Source: G963676095 sp963676095 (GTDB lineage: Bacteria > Bacteroidota > Bacteroidia > Bacteroidales > Prolixibacteraceae). From it: a stretch of DNA of 64,000 bases. Under the pieces are notes generated by a model. That model saw nothing but the letters and a program-made list of their open reading frames with translations, had not been told where the DNA came from and made no database searches. Below, piece after piece: positions 17,118-26,385 of the stretch. Location: assembly GCA_963676095.1 (NCBI GenBank), contig OY781040.1, forward strand, positions 2,108,001-2,172,000, read 5' to 3'. Position 1 is the first letter of the stretch; every line of letters starts with the position of its first letter. The position numbers and the translations under genes are program-made.

Positions 17118-18519
17118 TATTAATTTCTTTCATCGCCGGAAGATATAAGTTCTGCTTCATTTTTGCCATTTTAGACTTAGGCATAAAACGCTTAAATTTA
17201 AGCAACTGAGTGATACCGGCCCTGGTACTTAACGATTCTGAGCTCACCCCGGTAATCAACTCGACAGCCTGGGCCAACATGGGGTCACCCAAATCCCCGA
17301 ACTCAACGGGATCGGTTATCAGCCATTGGTCGTCCATTTCATAATCAGGCTCCAACCCATTTGTAAAATCGGTGTATCCATCTGCATTTGAATATTTCAT
17401 CACGATCGGGACAATGGCCCATTCATCATTATCATCAGGAATGACCCATGCCCCAACATATTTCCCATAAGTATAGTCCCCGATCTGAACAACCTTCATG
17501 TAAGGGTACAACCCCGACATGGTCAGTTCGCTGGCGGATGCCGTACCGCTAGTCGTCAGAAAATAAACAGTCGACATGTTCGCATTGCTGGCGGAAGCAT
17601 CTTTCGTAAAAGTGGAATACAATTCATCCGGATAATAGGTTTCATACGCACTCTGGACATAGTCATTATACTGAAGGTTAACCAGCACATCCTCGCTGTT
17701 CACATTCGTAAGGGGGGCAATCTCGGAAGCCAGGCGGACAGCTGCATCGATATCGCCTCCGGGATTATACCTGAGATCGACAACAAGGTCTGTAATCCCG
17801 GACGACTTGAATCCGGCGAAAATAGCATCCATCGTCGAAAGGAAAGCATCATTATCGCCGGCCACAAACTCAGTATAAACAAGGTAACCGATCTTATGTC
17901 CTACTGTATCGATAACTTCATGGTAAATAGAAGGATCTGTGGTTGTGGTTGTAGCCGTAAGATCGATTGATTCGCCTGAGTAACCGATTGACACCGAACT
18001 TCCGCTGACAGAGGCTTCTCCAAGCTGCACGGAATAGGAAGTTCCCGAGTAAAGGGTATAATAATTCGTTGTATCCAGGGGAGTATCGTCGATCGAAAGA
18101 ATGAGGTCCCCTCTTTTAAGGCCTGCCTCATCTGCAGCCGATCCGGGATAAACATAATTAACCACCATAAAGATATCCGCCCCTTCACTAAAACGGTAAA
18201 AGGTAGGATCATATCCCATGGTTACCGGGTTGCCGCTGTATTCCGCGGCCAGGGAGGTATAGTCGTCGGTAATCCACGACCACTTATCATTTGTATACAG
18301 CAAGTCATAAAAATACGCTTCCGGATCGTCTTGTTTTGTGTAATCGACATCCGGCAAATTGGTATTCCAGAGATAATAGTCTTCCATGTTGGTTTTTATC
18401 CACTTGTTCGTGGCAATAGTTTCTTCAGGAATATTTGAATCATTATCATCATCATGACATGCGGAAAACGAGAAAGCAATCAGCAATCCGCCCAAAAAAT
18501 AGAAAAAGAGTTTCTTCAT
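17110..18519 (-). CDS. S41-family C-terminal processing peptidase, lipoprotein
   Basis: 469 residues with a lipoprotein signal (MKKLFFYFLGGLLIAFSFSAC, lipobox Cys at 21) and an Asp/Asn-rich linker. An N-terminal S41 helper domain is followed by a PDZ domain (about 115-200; VNYVYPGSAADEAGLKRGDLILSI) and the S41 protease core (about 205-420). The catalytic Ser lies in TTSGTASASELTM, and VDLRYNPGGDIDAA is conserved. The protein is expected on the periplasmic face of a membrane. It is transcribed alone and converges on the LuxR-type gene. Substrates unknown. Confidence 0.88.
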   Translation of the reverse strand: MKKLFFYFLGGLLIAFSFSACHDDDNDSNIPEETIATNKWIKTNMEDYYLWNTNLPDVDYTKQDDPEAYFYDLLYTNDKWSWITDDYTSLAAEYSGNPVTMGYDPTFYRFSEGADIFMVVNYVYPGSAADEAGLKRGDLILSIDDTPLDTTNYYTLYSGTSYSVQLGEASVSGSSVSIGYSGESIDLTATTTTTDPSIYHEVIDTVGHKIGYLVYTEFVAGDNDAFLSTMDAIFAGFKSSGITDLVVDLRYNPGGDIDAAVRLASEIAPLTNVNSEDVLVNLQYNDYVQSAYETYYPDELYSTFTKDASASNANMSTVYFLTTSGTASASELTMSGLYPYMKVVQIGDYTYGKYVGAWVIPDDNDEWAIVPIVMKYSNADGYTDFTNGLEPDYEMDDQWLITDPVEFGDLGDPMLAQAVELITGVSSESLSTRAGITQLLKFKRFMPKSKMAKMKQNLYLPAMKEINTK

Positions 18520-18663
18520 TTGTATAGTATTATAAAATATTTTCTGTATTTAACATTTTTTTCAGAGAATGTTCTCCTCATCAAATATAGGACATATAAT
18601 AGACAATAATAACGTCAAAACAGTCCATAATATTTCAACGATGCCGGGAAAGATTTCTTCCGG

Positions 18664-19407
18664 CTATAGGTAGGCGACTTCTTTAAAGTGATATTCGTGC
18701 AGCGGGCCATCCTTTTCCTGCACCTGAAGCTGGCCAATGGCGTTAACTCCAATAATCTTCCCGGTATAACGGTGATCCATGTCTTCATAGTCGTGCCATT
18801 CATTTATCCGGTAGAGCGATTGAAGAAAAGCATGGTCCAGCTCATCATACTGTCCTCCCTCCAACTTTTTATAGAACAGGTCCGTCTCTCTCAGCAACCC
18901 GGCAAGCACTACATCCAGATTATAATCCGTACCGGTTTTCATCTTTAAAGACACAGGGTTCGGTGCATCAGAGTAAAACCGGCATTGATTAACATTCAAA
19001 CCAATACCTATAATCGTCTGGTTAATCACCCCTTTCATCACGGAATTTTCGATCAGGATACCACATATCTTACTGTCTTCTATATAGATATCGTTTGGCC
19101 ATTTTATTTTTACCCCTTCTACGTATTTTCTCAAAAAAGAAACTATTCCCAGACTAATCGCCTTTGAAAGCATAAACTGACGGTAAAGTTCGAGAAAAGA
19201 AGGTTGAAGAAAAATCGAAAAAGTTAAGTTCTGACCGGGTTTGCTCTCCCACCGGTTTGTCAACTGTCCCCGGCCTGCAGTTTGCTCGTATGCCAAAAAG
19301 ACAGTCCCCTCTTGTATCTCATTTACAGCAATTTGCCTGCTGGCATAATTATTGGTACTAGCCGTACTTGCAACGGTAATAATCATGTGCCCGATAGGTT
19401 GTAACAT
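18664..19407 (-). CDS. birA: Biotin--[acetyl-CoA-carboxylase] ligase
   Basis: 247 residues from the ATG at 19407. It activates biotin with ATP and attaches it to the biotin carrier of acetyl-CoA carboxylase or related enzymes. Motifs seen: STNNYA near the N-terminus, the biotinyl-AMP loop AGRGQLTNRWESKPGQNLTFS, KWPNDIYI, KICGILIEN and GIGLNVNQ. There is no N-terminal helix-turn-helix, so it is the monofunctional type and not a repressor. The gene is divergent from rsfS across an AT-rich 120-base spacer. Confidence 0.92.
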   Translation of the reverse strand: MLQPIGHMIITVASTASTNNYASRQIAVNEIQEGTVFLAYEQTAGRGQLTNRWESKPGQNLTFSIFLQPSFLELYRQFMLSKAISLGIVSFLRKYVEGVKIKWPNDIYIEDSKICGILIENSVMKGVINQTIIGIGLNVNQCRFYSDAPNPVSLKMKTGTDYNLDVVLAGLLRETDLFYKKLEGGQYDELDHAFLQSLYRINEWHDYEDMDHRYTGKIIGVNAIGQLQVQEKDGPLHEYHFKEVAYL

Positions 19408-19504
19408 TTTTTTTAATTTTTTTAACAATAAGAAATAAACTATTTTTTTAATTTTCAGGTTATTACCCGTAGCTATTTTGGATGTTAAAATAAACGAAAA
19501 AATT

Positions 19505-19512
19505 TATCTTTG
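19505..19512 (+). promoter_or_regulatory. -7 promoter element for the rsfS-ftsH run
   Basis: TATCTTTG, exact TAnnTTTG. It lies 18 bases before ATG 19531 and overlaps the TTG at 19510 that would extend the frame by seven codons, which argues for the ATG as the true rsfS start. Confidence 0.55.
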
Positions 19513-19530
19513 TATTTTCAAAATCAATTT

Positions 19531-19908
19531 ATGAATCAAACGCAAAAAGAGAGGGATACAGAAGCATTACTTGAGGCAATTTTAGAAGGGATTGAGCGAA
19601 AGAAAGGATTGGATATTGTAAAAATCGATTTAACAAAAATAAATCATTCCGAATGTAACTATTTTATTATTTGTCATGGGAATTCCTCTACCCATGTCGA
19701 CGCGATAGCACATTCTGTTGAGGATACCGTAGAAGAAATTGCAAAAGAGAAAGCATGGCACAAAGATGGATATAAAAACGCGATCTGGATCTTACTGGAT
19801 TACGCAGATGTAATGGTGCACGTTTTCCAGCAAGAAGCAAGAAATTTTTATGACATTGAAAACCTTTGGGCCGATGCAGCGGTAGAGGAAATTAATATAG
19901 AAAATTAG
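19531..19908 (+). CDS. rsfS: Ribosome silencing factor RsfS
   Basis: 125 residues from ATG 19531; a TTG start at 19510 is rejected because it falls inside the promoter box. RsfS binds ribosomal protein L14 on the large subunit and blocks subunit joining when nutrients are low. The core pattern is present: LDIVKIDLTKINHSECNYFIICHGNSSTHVDAIAHSVED, then WILLDYADVMVHVFQQEARNFYDIENLWADA. The gene ends 5 bases before ftsH, a close pairing consistent with one operon. Confidence 0.93.
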   Translation: MNQTQKERDTEALLEAILEGIERKKGLDIVKIDLTKINHSECNYFIICHGNSSTHVDAIAHSVEDTVEEIAKEKAWHKDGYKNAIWILLDYADVMVHVFQQEARNFYDIENLWADAAVEEINIEN

Positions 19909-19913
19909 AACAC

Positions 19914-21941
19914 ATGGTAAACAAAACAACAAATAAAGGGAAACAGCGTCCTCCTCTTGGAAATCTGAAACCAGGAGGGAAACCACCAAAATTTAACCCA
20001 TACTGGATTTATGGAATCGCCATTGCCATTTTTCTGGTGATACAGTATTTCAGTTTCGGAGGTGGCCCTGTTGAAACAAACTGGCAAGAGGTAAAAAACA
20101 CGATGCTAAAAAATCATGACATTGCAAAAATCGTGGTTGTAAACAGGGAAGAGGCACAAATATACCTTAAGCAGGACAGCTATGAAGATTATGCAGCCAA
20201 ACTAAATAAGGGATTTAATGCGCCATCGAGATACGGGCCCCATTTCTATTACACAATCGGGTCTGTAGAAACATTCGAAGAGAACCTTAAAGCAGCCCAG
20301 GCGGATTTTAAGGACTCGGATAAGATTACGGTGGAATATAAAACCGTACACAATTATTTCAGCGAAATTTTCACATGGATTTTTCCTTTCCTGATCATCA
20401 TCGGATTATACTGGTGGATCTTCAGACGAATGAGTAAAGGTGCAGGCGGTGCAGGTGGTGCAGGCAATATTTTCAGTGTCGGTAAATCGCAGGCAAAAAT
20501 TTTTGATAAAGATTCAAAAGTAAGTACGACCTTCAAGGATGTAGCAGGACTGGCTGAAGCGAAGCAAGAGGTTGAAGAAATCGTCGAGTTTCTTAAAAAT
20601 CCGTCAAAATACACTAAGCTCGGAGGAAAAATTCCTAAGGGCGCGTTGCTGGTAGGCCCTCCGGGAACAGGGAAAACATTGCTTGCAAAAGCAGTGGCAG
20701 GCGAGGCAAACGTCCCGTTCTTTTCCATGTCCGGTTCAGATTTCGTGGAGATGTTCGTTGGCGTTGGGGCATCACGCGTACGCGACCTTTTTAAACAGGC
20801 CAAAGAGAAAGCCCCTTGTATTGTTTTTATTGATGAGATCGATGCTATAGGACGGGCCAGGGGGAAAAATCCGAACTTTGGTTCGAACGATGAACGGGAA
20901 AATACCCTTAACCAGTTGTTGACGGAGATGGATGGATTTGACACGAATTCCGGGGTTATCATACTGGCCGCCACTAACCGTGCAGACATCCTTGACCGGG
21001 CTTTGATGCGTGCCGGACGTTTTGACCGGCAAATACATGTGGAATTGCCCGACCTGAATGAACGAAGGGAGATTTTCCAGGTGCATCTTCGGCCAATCAA
21101 GTTATCCGAGGAAGTGGAAGTCAGCTTCCTGGCCAAGCAAACCCCTGGTTTTTCCGGAGCCGATATTGCCAATGTTTGTAATGAAGCAGCACTGATCGCA
21201 GCCCGCGGAAACAAGGAAAAGGTGACGAAACAGGATTTTCTCGATGCTGTCGACCGGATTGTGGGCGGCCTTGAAAAGAAAAACAAGATTATCTCCAGGG
21301 AAGAGAAAAAAAGGATCGCTTATCATGAAGCAGGTCATGCCACCATCAGCTGGTTGCTTGAGTATGCCCATCCGCTGGTAAAAGTAACGATCGTTCCAAG
21401 GGGAAAAGCGCTAGGCGCAGCATGGTATCTTCCTGAAGAACGTTCGATAACCACCAAGGAACAACTGCTCGACGAAATGTGCTCGGCTCTGGGAGGAAGG
21501 GCTGCAGAACACCTTGTCTTCGGAACCATTTCATCAGGGGCTCAAAATGACCTGGAAAAGGTAACCAAACAGGCTTACGCAATGATCAGCATCTTTGGGA
21601 TGAGCGATAAGGTGGGTAACGTAAGCTTTTATGACTCAACCGGGCAAAATGACTACGGCTTTACAAAACCGTACAGTGAAAAAACAGCCGAACTGATAGA
21701 TTCCGAGGCAAAAGCGCTGATTGACGTTCAATATGAAAGGGCTCTCCGCGTCTTGACCGAACACAAGGACGGCCACCGGGAACTTGCTGAAAAGCTGCTT
21801 GAAAGAGAAGTTATTTTCGGAGAAGACCTGGAAGAAATTTTCGGTAAACGCCCTTGGGTTAAAGAAGAACTGGTTGACAACAACGGCAACGGTACCTCCA
21901 AAGATCAGGATGAACCTAAAGCCGAGTTAAAACAAGGTTAA
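19914..21941 (+). CDS. ftsH: ATP-dependent zinc metalloprotease FtsH
   Basis: 675 residues, full length. Two membrane helices (about 24-45 and 147-167) frame a small periplasmic domain. The AAA+ domain follows, with Walker A GPPGTGKT near residue 248, Walker B FIDEIDAIG, and the second region of homology ATNRADILDRALMRAGRFDRQ. The peptidase has zinc-binding HEAGH near residue 470. It degrades misfolded and regulatory membrane and soluble proteins as a hexamer in the inner membrane. A Gly-rich linker (GAGGAGGAGN) joins helix 2 to the ATPase. It sits between rsfS and a LUD gene with gaps of only a few bases. Confidence 0.97.
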   Translation: MVNKTTNKGKQRPPLGNLKPGGKPPKFNPYWIYGIAIAIFLVIQYFSFGGGPVETNWQEVKNTMLKNHDIAKIVVVNREEAQIYLKQDSYEDYAAKLNKGFNAPSRYGPHFYYTIGSVETFEENLKAAQADFKDSDKITVEYKTVHNYFSEIFTWIFPFLIIIGLYWWIFRRMSKGAGGAGGAGNIFSVGKSQAKIFDKDSKVSTTFKDVAGLAEAKQEVEEIVEFLKNPSKYTKLGGKIPKGALLVGPPGTGKTLLAKAVAGEANVPFFSMSGSDFVEMFVGVGASRVRDLFKQAKEKAPCIVFIDEIDAIGRARGKNPNFGSNDERENTLNQLLTEMDGFDTNSGVIILAATNRADILDRALMRAGRFDRQIHVELPDLNERREIFQVHLRPIKLSEEVEVSFLAKQTPGFSGADIANVCNEAALIAARGNKEKVTKQDFLDAVDRIVGGLEKKNKIISREEKKRIAYHEAGHATISWLLEYAHPLVKVTIVPRGKALGAAWYLPEERSITTKEQLLDEMCSALGGRAAEHLVFGTISSGAQNDLEKVTKQAYAMISIFGMSDKVGNVSFYDSTGQNDYGFTKPYSEKTAELIDSEAKALIDVQYERALRVLTEHKDGHRELAEKLLEREVIFGEDLEEIFGKRPWVKEELVDNNGNGTSKDQDEPKAELKQG

Positions 21942-21944
21942 GTT

Positions 21945-22580
21945 ATGAAATCGTCCAGGGAAAATATACTTGGCAGGCTTAAACAGGCGCATGACAGAAG
22001 AAAAGATGCTGATCCTGTTAAGCCTGATTTCGAATCTCCAATTTACATCAGGTCCCAGAAAAGCCTGGCCGATCAATTTCAGGAAAATCTGGAACTGGTT
22101 TCCGGCAAGGTATTACGGGTTATAAACCTGGAGGAAGCTATAGAGAAGACGAAACAAATTTCTGAACAGGAAAAATGGTCAAACGTTTTTTGCCTTGATA
22201 AAAAATTGCAAGCTTCCCTGGAAGGGAAACTATCTTACAGGCAAAATCCTGAAGATTTTTTATCGCTTCAGGCGGCTATTACTCCCTGCGAATTTTTAGT
22301 AGCCCACCTCGGGTCAGTGCTTGTAAGTTCCGGGGGGGAATCAGGGAGACGGCTGCATGTTTTTCCTGAAACACATATTGTTATTGCGCACCAGGGGCAG
22401 TTGGTTGAATATCTGGATGAAGCACTGAAGCTCGTACAGGAAAAGTACAACGGGCAATTGCCGTCCATGATGACAAACATTACCGGTCCAAGCAGAACGG
22501 CTGACATCGAGAAAACCTTGGTAAAAGGGATGCACGGACCACGGAAGCTACTTGTTTTTTTATGTGATGAACCTTTTTAA
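21945..22580 (+). CDS. LUD-domain protein (LutC/YkgG family)
   Basis: 211 residues of the LutC-type LUD family; relatives take part in the Fe-S-linked lactate oxidation complex LutABC. The diagnostic end is present (ITGPSRTADIEKTLVKGMHGPRKLLVFL), as are the central ITPCEFLVAHLGSVLVSS and ETHIVIAHQGQLV. No lutA or lutB homologue is nearby; a lone LUD gene behind ftsH is an arrangement I consider usual for Bacteroidota. It starts 3 bases after the ftsH stop, so it is in the same operon. Role in this context unknown. Confidence 0.85.
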   Translation: MKSSRENILGRLKQAHDRRKDADPVKPDFESPIYIRSQKSLADQFQENLELVSGKVLRVINLEEAIEKTKQISEQEKWSNVFCLDKKLQASLEGKLSYRQNPEDFLSLQAAITPCEFLVAHLGSVLVSSGGESGRRLHVFPETHIVIAHQGQLVEYLDEALKLVQEKYNGQLPSMMTNITGPSRTADIEKTLVKGMHGPRKLLVFLCDEPF

Positions 22581-22590
22581 ATACACAGAA

Positions 22591-22797
22591 ATGGAAAAAG
22601 ATTTTATCAAAGTCTATTCGACATCAGAATCTTTTCAGGCTGATATCGCCTGCGAAATACTGGGAGAAAACAATATCAGGGGCATCATATTAAACCAGCA
22701 TGATTCCATGCTACCCAGCATCGGGGAAATTGAGGTTTATGTTCATGAAAATGATCAGGCCAGAGCTCTTGAAATATTAAAAACATTGATAGGTTGA
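22591..22797 (+). CDS. DUF2007-type small protein
   Basis: 68 residues from ATG 22591. It fits the DUF2007 'putative signal transducing protein' pattern: VYSTSESFQADIACEILGENNIRGIILNQHDSMLP followed by IEVYVHENDQARALEIL. A ferredoxin-like fold is likely for this family; the function is not known. It lies in the ftsH-cdsA run, and its TGA overlaps the TTG start of cdsA (TTGA), which suggests translational coupling. Confidence 0.82.
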   Translation: MEKDFIKVYSTSESFQADIACEILGENNIRGIILNQHDSMLPSIGEIEVYVHENDQARALEILKTLIG

Positions 22798-23606
22798 AAA
22801 ATCTGGTTGTCCGGACCCTTGCCGGAATTGTGTTTGTCCTGCTTCTCCTGGGAAGCCTGCTTTTGGGAAAATATACGTTTGCCGCGATGTTTCTTCTTAT
22901 TACAAGCGGATGCCTTTTTGAATTCTATAATCTTCTAAAGGCGTCGGAGATCCGCCCGTCAAAAATTGTTGGTTATATTGCAGGTATCTTATTCTTTCTG
23001 GATTCGTTTCTCGTACGGTCGGGGTTGCTTACTGCACAATTCTTTTTTCTGCTTTTCCCCGTTTTACTGTTATTCCCCATTTTTGAATTATACAAAAAAA
23101 CAGGGAAAGCTTTGGAAAATATTGCGGTTGGTCTCTGGGGCTTCTTTTATACTGCGGTCCCCCTTGGGTTAAGCAGTTTTCTGGTGTTCGATCAATCCGG
23201 CAATTATTCGCCCAACCTGATGATCGCCCTGCTTATACTGATCTGGGCTTATGATTCCGGGGCATATTTGTTTGGCATGAGTTTTGGAAAACGCCGTCTG
23301 TTCGAACGGATCTCGCCCAAAAAGTCGTGGGAAGGCGCCATTGGCGGGACAGCAGTATCTGTCGCTGCATCCATTGTGTTACAGAAAAATATACCAGGAA
23401 TCGGGTTACACTGGATCGTGATTAGCTTGCTGACAGTTATTGCCTCCACATTTGGCGACTTGTCCGAATCCTTACTCAAACGGCAGTTCGGGCTAAAAGA
23501 CAGCGGCAACATAATCCCGGGGCACGGAGGACTCCTCGACCGGTTTGATTCGTTACTTTTTGCAATCCCCGTTTTTGTTTGCTATGTTGAAATTTTTATC
23601 CGCTAA
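22794..23606 (+). CDS. cdsA: Phosphatidate cytidylyltransferase
   Basis: 270 residues with about seven membrane helices. It converts phosphatidic acid and CTP to CDP-diacylglycerol for phospholipid synthesis in the inner membrane. The CdsA signature is near the C-terminus: GDLSESLLKRQFGLKDSGNIIPGHGGLLDRFDS. SPKKSWEGAIGG is also conserved. The start is a TTG at 22794 that overlaps the previous stop by two bases; no better ATG is present at the N-terminus. The next genes, psd and pssA, use its product. Confidence 0.95.
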   Translation: MKNLVVRTLAGIVFVLLLLGSLLLGKYTFAAMFLLITSGCLFEFYNLLKASEIRPSKIVGYIAGILFFLDSFLVRSGLLTAQFFFLLFPVLLLFPIFELYKKTGKALENIAVGLWGFFYTAVPLGLSSFLVFDQSGNYSPNLMIALLILIWAYDSGAYLFGMSFGKRRLFERISPKKSWEGAIGGTAVSVAASIVLQKNIPGIGLHWIVISLLTVIASTFGDLSESLLKRQFGLKDSGNIIPGHGGLLDRFDSLLFAIPVFVCYVEIFIR

Positions 23607-23641
23607 ACCCGTCAGATAAAGAGATCTCAGGTTATATCATC

Positions 23642-23669
23642 TTGTATAATCTAAAATTCCTTACTTTTG
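23642..23669 (+). promoter_or_regulatory. Bacteroidota-type promoter for psd-pssA
   Basis: TTG at 23642-23644 serves as the -33 element, a 17-base spacer follows, and TACTTTTG at 23662-23669 is an exact TAnnTTTG -7 box, 22 bases before the psd start. Confidence 0.7.
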
Positions 23670-23691
23670 CGGATAAGAAACAACTTTTATT

Positions 23692-24348
23692 ATGAGATTC
23701 CATCCTGCGGGAAAAACTATTATAAGAAATACCATCTTTCTGGTAATCGTACTGAATGCGACCGGGTGGCTGTTCATAGCAGTTCCGGCTTTTTCGGTTC
23801 TGTTGTCTGTTGCCACATTGGTACTGCTTATTGCAGTGCTTCAATTTTTTCGATACCCCTCCAGAACGGCCCGGGCAACCGGAAAACAAATACTGGCCCC
23901 GGCAGACGGGACTGTCTGCCTGATTGAAGAGAGTGATGAACAGGATTATCTGAAAAAAAGATGTCTGAAGGTATCGATTTTCATGTCCCCTCTCAATGTT
24001 CATATCAACTGGATACCGGTAGCCGGGGAAATCACTTTCCTGAAACATAAAACAGGCAGGTTTTATGCTGCATTTAAAGATAAATCAGCCGAAGAAAATG
24101 AGCGCTTTTGCACGGCAATCAGGATCCCTGACGGAAGGGAAATTATGGCAAACCAAGTGGCAGGGGCCATGGCCCGCCGTATCCTGAATTTTTTACATGA
24201 AGGGCAAGAGGTAAAAATCAATACAGAAATGGGGTTTATCCGTTTTGGCTCCCGGGTCGATTTGTACCTTCCGACCGACACCAATCTAAAAGTAAAGTTG
24301 GGGGATAAAGTTTCCGGGAACAAAAGCATAATCGGTGAATTTAGCTGA
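23692..24348 (+). CDS. psd: Phosphatidylserine decarboxylase (short, archaeal-type)
   Basis: 218 residues. The pro-enzyme cleaves itself at a Gly-Ser bond to form a pyruvoyl group, then converts phosphatidylserine to phosphatidylethanolamine. The processing site is the GS in GFIRFGSRVDLYLP near residues 182-195, giving a long beta and a short alpha chain. Two N-terminal membrane helices and the FMSPLNVHINWIPVAGEI block fit the family. It follows its own promoter and precedes pssA, whose product supplies its substrate. Confidence 0.93.
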   Translation: MRFHPAGKTIIRNTIFLVIVLNATGWLFIAVPAFSVLLSVATLVLLIAVLQFFRYPSRTARATGKQILAPADGTVCLIEESDEQDYLKKRCLKVSIFMSPLNVHINWIPVAGEITFLKHKTGRFYAAFKDKSAEENERFCTAIRIPDGREIMANQVAGAMARRILNFLHEGQEVKINTEMGFIRFGSRVDLYLPTDTNLKVKLGDKVSGNKSIIGEFS

Positions 24349-24394
24349 TCACCAAGTATCAGATTTCCAGTATCAAGTTAACAAGTATCAAGCA

Positions 24395-25141
24395 ATGAAT
24401 AAAATTCAAAATTTTTTCTTCTGGGTCCCCAATTTTATCACATCAATGAACCTTGTATCAGGTAGTGTAGCCGTTTTTCTTGGTGTTGAAGGAGAATTAG
24501 GATGGGCGGCGATCCTCATTATCGCAGCCTCTGTCTTTGATTTTTCTGACGGTATGGCTGCCCGTTTGCTGAAGTCCTACTCTGAAGTCGGGAAACAAAT
24601 GGATTCTCTGGCCGACCTGGTTTCATTCGGGTTAGCCCCTGCTGCAATATTGTTGAGTATGCTAAAAATGTCCATGTTCGGGATCAATCTCCCGACCTCG
24701 GTAGTCGATGCAACCCTTGTCCAATGGATTTTTCTGCTTTCGGCACTGTTAGTCCCGGTTGCAGGAGCTTTCCGTTTGGCCAAGTTTAACATTGATACCA
24801 GACAAAGCGAGAGCTTCCTTGGACTTCCGATCCCGTCGAATGCCCTGTTTTTCGCATCACTGGCCTTAATTGTTCAATATGGTGGCAATGGGGACATCGT
24901 GCACCTTATCCTGAACAGGTTTAACCTTGTTACGGCCATTATCCTTTTTTCGGCACTGATGATCTCAGAAATTCCAATGTTTTCACTTAAAGTCAAAAAT
25001 CTGAAATGGAAAGACAATCAGGTCCGTTTTATGTTTCTTGCCCTTTGCCTGATCCTGATCATTTTGTTGCAGCTGTATTCACTGCCTCTGATTATTATCA
25101 GCTATATCCTGATTTCAATTATCCGGGAACTGGCAGGATAA
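24395..25141 (+). CDS. pssA: CDP-diacylglycerol--serine O-phosphatidyltransferase
   Basis: 248 residues from ATG 24395; the frame is open 60 bases earlier into psd, but the family N-terminus (WVPNFITSMNLVSG) starts here. It makes phosphatidylserine from CDP-diacylglycerol and serine in the inner membrane. The CDP-alcohol phosphotransferase motif is complete: DGMAARLLKSYSEVGKQMDSLAD (DGxxAR-x8-G-x3-D-x3-D). About seven helices are visible. The short AAGTATCA-like repeats in the 46-base spacer from psd are also seen before ppx. Confidence 0.94.
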   Translation: MNKIQNFFFWVPNFITSMNLVSGSVAVFLGVEGELGWAAILIIAASVFDFSDGMAARLLKSYSEVGKQMDSLADLVSFGLAPAAILLSMLKMSMFGINLPTSVVDATLVQWIFLLSALLVPVAGAFRLAKFNIDTRQSESFLGLPIPSNALFFASLALIVQYGGNGDIVHLILNRFNLVTAIILFSALMISEIPMFSLKVKNLKWKDNQVRFMFLALCLILIILLQLYSLPLIIISYILISIIRELAG

Positions 25142-25159
25142 GGCAACATCATTAATCAA

Positions 25160-25651
25160 TTACTTAGGTTCAATTTCCGAAATAATGGCGACATAATTTT
25201 TCCCATATTTTTTTGCACATTTAGGACAGGTAGTGTACCACATGTACCATTTTTTTATCTTCCACCCTGCCTCAAGGGCCTGCGATTCAAAATCCTTGCA
25301 CCACTCGCCTGTTTTGCTGAACTTACCTTCATAAACCCGGCTAAGGTATTTTCCGCTGAGCTTACGGTTTTCCGCCTCGGGGACTTCCCTGTCAACAGCC
25401 AGGTAAATATCCATGTTCCACTTTGAGGTATGGTCCGAAAGGCATAAAGAATCAGCCAAAGAGGCACCACTTTCTTCGATCTTTTTCATCAAACGCCTGA
25501 TCACACTTCCAAAGTTAAGCGGCATAAAGAAGAATGTTTTCACCTTGCCCCGGATAAAAAGTTTATTGTCCCAGTCGAAAACTTTATTATCCCAAGGTTG
25601 AGGGTCAAAACGGGGGCAGCATTCATTTTCACTTACATTTTTTCCATTCAT
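25160..25651 (-). CDS. Conserved protein with CCPxFxPxPWD motif, uncharacterised
   Basis: 163 residues. The N-terminal ECCPRFDPQPWDNK and the C-terminal CPKCAKKYG are the only cysteine-rich sites; the latter could bind a metal. The middle part (FFMPLNFGSVIRRLMKKIEES) looks like a helix-strand domain. I recall similar proteins as conserved 'hydrolase'-labelled or hypothetical proteins in Bacteroidota and clostridia, without proven activity. It ends 6 bases from the GNAT gene start region on the same strand, so the two are probably cotranscribed. Confidence 0.65.
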   Translation of the reverse strand: MNGKNVSENECCPRFDPQPWDNKVFDWDNKLFIRGKVKTFFFMPLNFGSVIRRLMKKIEESGASLADSLCLSDHTSKWNMDIYLAVDREVPEAENRKLSGKYLSRVYEGKFSKTGEWCKDFESQALEAGWKIKKWYMWYTTCPKCAKKYGKNYVAIISEIEPK

Positions 25652-25657
25652 AGCCGG

Positions 25658-26158
25658 TTAGTTTAATTTGGTTTTAAAAGTCGGACCAGCCAAAACAACA
25701 GAAGTCTCGACCTGTCTTTCCGGAATTTTCCAATACTGCTTGAGCAGTTTGTCCTTTTGCGCTTGTGTGACCAAATGGAAACCATGTTTTTCATAGAAAC
25801 GAACAGCCCAGAATGCGGCTTCCCAGGTACCAATCAGCAGAGGGACTTCAGACATTTTCTTCAGGTATTCCAGCAATATTCCCCCGATCCCTTTGTTTCT
25901 TTCCATGGTGCGGACATAAGCATGTCTGATCAGGTCAACATTTACCTTGTGTTGAATTCCCATGATCCCGTCAACTTTTCCGGAACACTCATAACAATAG
26001 AATTCAACACCATCGTTGATCTGACCGGTCAATTCTTCTGCCGACATGTAAGGTTCATGAAACCGGTCTTCGGGAATTACGCCTTTATAAGCAAAAGCTG
26101 CATCGTTGATGATTTCCAGGATAGCTTTAAAATCATCTTTAGTGGATTGTCTAATCAT
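25658..26158 (-). CDS. GNAT-family N-acetyltransferase
   Basis: 166 residues with the GNAT fold: IRQSTKDDFKAILEIINDAAFAYKG at the N-terminus, a strand block VDGIMGIQ, the acetyl-CoA loop region VRTMERNKGIGGILLEYLKK (R/QxxGxG/A as NKGIGG) near residues 83-102, and AVRFYEKHGFHLV near the C-terminus. The acceptor is unknown. It lies directly before the CCPxFxP protein gene on the minus strand. Confidence 0.85.
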   Translation of the reverse strand: MIRQSTKDDFKAILEIINDAAFAYKGVIPEDRFHEPYMSAEELTGQINDGVEFYCYECSGKVDGIMGIQHKVNVDLIRHAYVRTMERNKGIGGILLEYLKKMSEVPLLIGTWEAAFWAVRFYEKHGFHLVTQAQKDKLLKQYWKIPERQVETSVVLAGPTFKTKLN

Positions 26159-26385
26159 AGCCTGTTTTATAAGTTACTATTCTAACGAACTGACTTTAGT
26201 AACCGGCCGGCTGAAAAGCACCAGACAACATGCCTCTCTACAAAAACCACTCTGCTCTTCCGCATTTTTCAGAGGTCGGCCATCTCAAAATAAACAAGGT
26301 GAAGTTAATCAATTTTAATCTAGTTTAACCCACAGGCACATAAAATTATGTTCGAATTACCCATATCACAGAACTCGAAAAACTC

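Noticed and set aside
19510..19530. TTG start for rsfS
   Set aside because: The codon lies inside the TATCTTTG promoter box, and the family starts near ATG 19531.
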